Both the position numbers and the translations under genes were made by a program. The notes below the pieces were generated by a model. That model was not told the origin of the DNA and searched no databases. It worked only from the letters and a program-made list of their open reading frames with translations. A stretch of 32,590 nucleotides of DNA from a virus: the IMG/VR virus record IMGVR_UViG_3300036828_001638, positions 1-32,590 of that record. One strand, 5' to 3'. This document shows positions 30,556 to 32,590 of the stretch, piece by piece. Numbering within the stretch: the first letter of the stretch is position 1; every line of letters begins with the position of its first letter.

Positions 30556-31593
30556 ATGCCTGTAAGAAAATTAGCCAATGGCCAATGGGTTGCTGACTTT
30601 TACACTGTAGACAGAAGTAACGGTAAAGACGGTAAGCGGGTTCGCAAAAAGTTTGCTACCAAAGGCGAGGCGCTGGCGTTTGAAAACTACACCCTCCAAA
30701 AAGTTGAGGACACGCCCTGGCTTGGTCAAGGAAAAGACAGACGACGCCTTTCAGACCTGATTCATCTCTGGTTTGATCGCCACGGGATAACTTTGCGTGA
30801 TGGCGAGAAACGTAAAAGCACTATGCTATGGGCTGACGAGTGCATGGGTTCCCCTTTGGCTACAGAGTTCACAGCCCAACTGTTCACCACCTACAGAGCC
30901 AAACGGCTTGATGGCCATTTTGCCCGAACTAAGCGCGTCTCTCAGGTTTCTCCCCGCACCATGAATCTGGAGCACGCATATTTCCTGGCTGTTTTTAATG
31001 AATTGAAACGACTTGGGGAATGGGATGCGCCGAATCCCTTAGAAAATGTTCGCCAGTTCCGAACCGAAGAAAGCGAGATGGCCTATCTGGCCGGAGAACA
31101 GATTAATAATCTTTTGGAAGAATGCCGTCTCAGTTCTGCGAAAGATTTGGAAATGATAGTCAGAATTTGCCTGTCTACCGGTGCTCGCTGGGGAGAGGCT
31201 GAAAAGCTGAAACGCAGCCAGATCACGGCGGGAAAAGTCACATTTATAAAAACTAAAGGGAAACGCAACCGCACAATCCCACTGGATGCTGAAATAATTG
31301 CCGAACTCCCTAAGAAGAATGGCGCTCTATTTAGCCCATGTTATTACGCTTTTCGATCAGCCCTAGAACGGGCTGAAATTGAATTACCGCCTGGGCAGCT
31401 GACGCACGTACTCAGACATACTTTTGCCTCTCATTTTATGATGAACGGCGGCAATATATTGGTCTTGCAAAAAATCCTCGGCCATACCGATATTAAGATG
31501 ACAATGCGTTATGCCCACTTTGCGCCAAACCACCTTGAGGAAGCGTTAAAGCTCAACCCTCTAAAGTGTCTCAAAAGTGTCGCAGCAACTTAA
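30556..31593 (+). CDS. int: Integrase, P2/186-type tyrosine recombinase
   Basis: Product is 345 aa (P2 and 186 Int are about 336). The N-terminal arm-binding domain carries VRKLANGQWVADFYTVDRS. The catalytic domain shows Arg211 in STGARWGEAEKL, His284 and Arg287 in THVLRHTFASHF, His309 in LGHTDIKM and the nucleophile Tyr319 in MRYAHFAP. All active-site residues are intact. It recombines attP with the tRNA-Ile2 site 87 bases downstream of its stop. It starts three bases after the preceding gene, indicating co-transcription from the cI side. Confidence 0.96.
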   Translation: MPVRKLANGQWVADFYTVDRSNGKDGKRVRKKFATKGEALAFENYTLQKVEDTPWLGQGKDRRRLSDLIHLWFDRHGITLRDGEKRKSTMLWADECMGSPLATEFTAQLFTTYRAKRLDGHFARTKRVSQVSPRTMNLEHAYFLAVFNELKRLGEWDAPNPLENVRQFRTEESEMAYLAGEQINNLLEECRLSSAKDLEMIVRICLSTGARWGEAEKLKRSQITAGKVTFIKTKGKRNRTIPLDAEIIAELPKKNGALFSPCYYAFRSALERAEIELPPGQLTHVLRHTFASHFMMNGGNILVLQKILGHTDIKMTMRYAHFAPNHLEEALKLNPLKCLKSVAAT

Positions 31594-31597
31594 GAAC

Positions 31598-31622
31598 ATT
31601 GGCCTTCATTGGTGGATATTGG
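31598..31622. repeat. Three ATTGG repeats in exact 10-base phase
   Basis: ATTGG starts at 31598, 31608 and 31618, one DNA turn apart, within 30 bases after the int stop and about 60 bases before the attachment core. The phasing would put all copies on the same DNA face, as expected for arm-type Int or accessory-protein sites. Function is inferred. Confidence 0.4.
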
Positions 31623-31679
31623 TTTTGTATATCACTGATTTAAAACTAAGTTATTGTTTTTACGTTGGCTGTTATGGTT

Positions 31680-31724
31680 CTCATAATCGCTTGGTCGTTG
31701 GTTCAAACCCAACAGGGGCCACCA
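31680..31724 (+). other. attR core: 3' half of tRNA-Ile2 (CAT)
   Basis: CTCATAATCGCTTGGTCG (anticodon loop with CAT and 3' side), the T arm with GGTTCAAACCC, and AGGGGCCACCA are the 3' half of the enterobacterial tRNA-Ile2 gene (ileX/ileY type). The 5' half (acceptor GGCCCCT, D arm) is absent upstream, where the sequence is phage DNA, so this is not a functional tRNA gene. Coliphage 186 integrates in the same tRNA gene. The intact tRNA should be at the other prophage end, reading into the phage, and is not in this window. Confidence 0.85.
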
Positions 31725-31751
31725 AATTTAAGCAGTAAATACAGACGATTA

Positions 31752-31776
31752 GGCCACTCTCACGAGTGGCCTTTTT
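31752..31776 (+). terminator. Rho-independent terminator of the tRNA-Ile2 locus
   Basis: GGCCACTC (31752-31759) and GAGTGGCC (31764-31771) form an eight-base stem with a four-base loop, followed by TTTTT. It lies 28 bases after the tRNA 3' end, on the host side of attR, and now would also end transcription from int. Confidence 0.92.
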
Positions 31777-32173
31777 GTTAGCTGAATTTGAGTGGCGACA
31801 AAATGGCAGCAAAATCTTGTAGTGCAGCAGTGCCCACCTCTGAGTTTACTCTCCTAGTGCTCCCTTCTGACGGAACAATACGTTGCACCGCTTGCGTTAT
31901 CTATCAAAGCTGACTGCTCGACCCTGAGCTTCACCCTGTATGGGTTCACTACAGATAACATTTATTTTTGGATCAATTATTTTGCGAGAATACTCTTAAA
32001 TCACAAAGATAGATTCTCGACATAGTGAGCGTATCTGCCTCATAAACCTTCATTTTTTAAAGTGAACATTTGAAATAAATGAAAAATTCTCTTCATCGCA
32101 TATCGTTATTTCTTTAAGAAATAAGTAACCTGTGTCGCAATATTCTTTTAATCACTCCAGACAACACAAGATA
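31777..32173. other. Intergenic host DNA, no gene seen
   Basis: About 400 bases between the tRNA terminator and the lipoprotein gene. No credible open frame, tRNA or repeat is seen. The second half is AT-rich, as expected for a promoter region; the last 100 bases hold several TATTT/TTTAA-rich stretches but no clear -35/-10 pair that I would assign. Confidence 0.5.
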
Positions 32174-32590
32174 ATGATGAAAATTCTCCCTATATTATTT
32201 GTTGCGTTAAGCGTGACAGCCTGTCAGGCAAAAAATGCACCCCAACCACAACCCACGACATCACCGATTGTCACAGAAGTCGCGCCCGCTCCTCAGCCAG
32301 TCGTCGCCGAAACAGCACCTGTAGCGGTATCCACTGACTTGCAGGATTGTCGTAATAAAATCAATGAGCTGAAGCGTTACGATCGCAAACAATACAACTC
32401 ACTGAGCAATTCTCTGGCTAAAGTATTGAAACAAAAAAGCGTAATGAGCAGCAGTGAAGCCTATGCAGCGCCTGAAACAGTAAGTTATATCCGTTTCCAG
32501 CAAGATAAATCTATCAGCATGATTTGTACCCAAGCCAGTCAAAAGCTCGACAAAATCATGGTTAAAAAAGCACTTGCTGCTGCGTATTAA
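32174..32590 (+). CDS. Host lipoprotein of unknown function
   Basis: Product is 138 aa from the ATG at 32174 (a GTG at 32132 would add a polar, non-signal leader). A lipoprotein signal MMKILPILFVALSVTAC ends with lipidated Cys17 after Val-Thr-Ala. A Pro/Ala/Thr/Val-rich linker follows (about 22-60, repeated APQP/APAPQPV and ETAPVAV words), then a compact helical domain with two cysteines (DLQDCRNKINELKRYD and ISMICTQASQKLD) that could form a disulfide. The linker would extend the domain from the membrane across the periplasm or toward the cell wall. No family recognised. The stop is at the last base of the window. Confidence 0.75.
   Translation: MMKILPILFVALSVTACQAKNAPQPQPTTSPIVTEVAPAPQPVVAETAPVAVSTDLQDCRNKINELKRYDRKQYNSLSNSLAKVLKQKSVMSSSEAYAAPETVSYIRFQQDKSISMICTQASQKLDKIMVKKALAAAY

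Larger units (their letters stand above)
1779..31724. mobile_element. P2-family prophage (186-like control, HP1/K139-like tail)
   Basis: A contiguous set of phage genes: late structural operon leftward from 18641 to 1824, packaging genes rightward from 18731, replication and early operon leftward from 29249, and lysogeny genes with integrase rightward from 29388, ending at a tRNA-Ile2 fragment at 31724. The set holds packaging, head, contractile tail, lysis, replication, control and integration functions with no visible disruption of a core gene, so it may be inducible. The right border is defined by the attR core. The left border given is only the late-operon terminator; the true left end lies at or left of it and may be outside the window, because no second copy of the core is present. 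Confidence 0.85.

Noticed and set aside
31640-31724. Complete functional tRNA-Ile2 gene at the right end
   Set aside because: The D arm and 5' acceptor strand are absent; only the 3' half is present.
1-32590. CRISPR array, insertion sequence, rRNA or riboswitch
   Set aside because: No regularly spaced repeats, transposase gene, rRNA sequence or recognisable riboswitch was seen on reading the window.

Overview
The window is dominated by one essentially complete P2-family prophage (about 1.78 to 31.72 kb) in an enterobacterial chromosome. Host signs are the 3' half of an enterobacterial tRNA-Ile2 (CAT anticodon), a type VI secretion (T6SS) hcp/tlde1 pair, a LexA box of the gammaproteobacterial type, and protein families typical of Enterobacterales. 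I cannot name the genus.

Layout from left to right. 1-1303: hcp, a DUF2778 (Tlde1-type) peptidoglycan effector and its probable periplasmic immunity protein, on the + strand. 1304-1823: non-coding, with terminators facing each other. 1824-18641 (- strand): late operon, read from right to left as scaffold O, capsid N, small terminase M, head completion L, tail completion R and S, sheath (DUF2586), tube (DUF2597), holin, M15 endolysin, Rz/Rz1, tail assembly chaperone with a -1 frameshift, tape measure, wedge (DUF2590), J, I, tail fibre, fibre chaperone, two baseplate-region proteins and a hub-spike protein. 18731-21950 (+): large terminase P, portal Q and an Ogr-type zinc-finger activator. 21951-23520: accessory locus between Q/ogr and A, with an AT-rich DUF2806 gene and a small ORF behind a near-consensus LexA box. 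23521-29249 (-): replication and early operon (A, PP-loop/PAPS-reductase-like protein, small early proteins, DUF2732, Fil, CII, Cox/Apl), with one opposing gene at 25565-25903. 29388-31593 (+): lysogeny operon of 186-type CI, a PH-SHOCT cargo protein and integrase. 31680-31724: attR inside tRNA-Ile2 sequence. 31725-32590: host DNA with a terminator and a lipoprotein gene.

The prophage is a mosaic. Its control and integration module resembles coliphage 186 (CI, CII, Fil, tRNA-Ile2 attachment), its head proteins are P2-type, and its tail module uses the DUF2586/2597/2590/2765 set that I associate with HP1/K139-like phages. No key structural, replication or integration gene looks broken, so the element may be functional.

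Most worth a second look: the SOS-linked small gene and the DUF2806 gene in the locus where P2 carries tin and old; the PH-SHOCT gene co-directional with cI and int; a clear A AAA AAC frameshift cassette; and the absence of the second attachment site from the window, which leaves open whether the T6SS effector/immunity genes lie inside the prophage. Families were recognised from memory and motif inspection; no database search was run.
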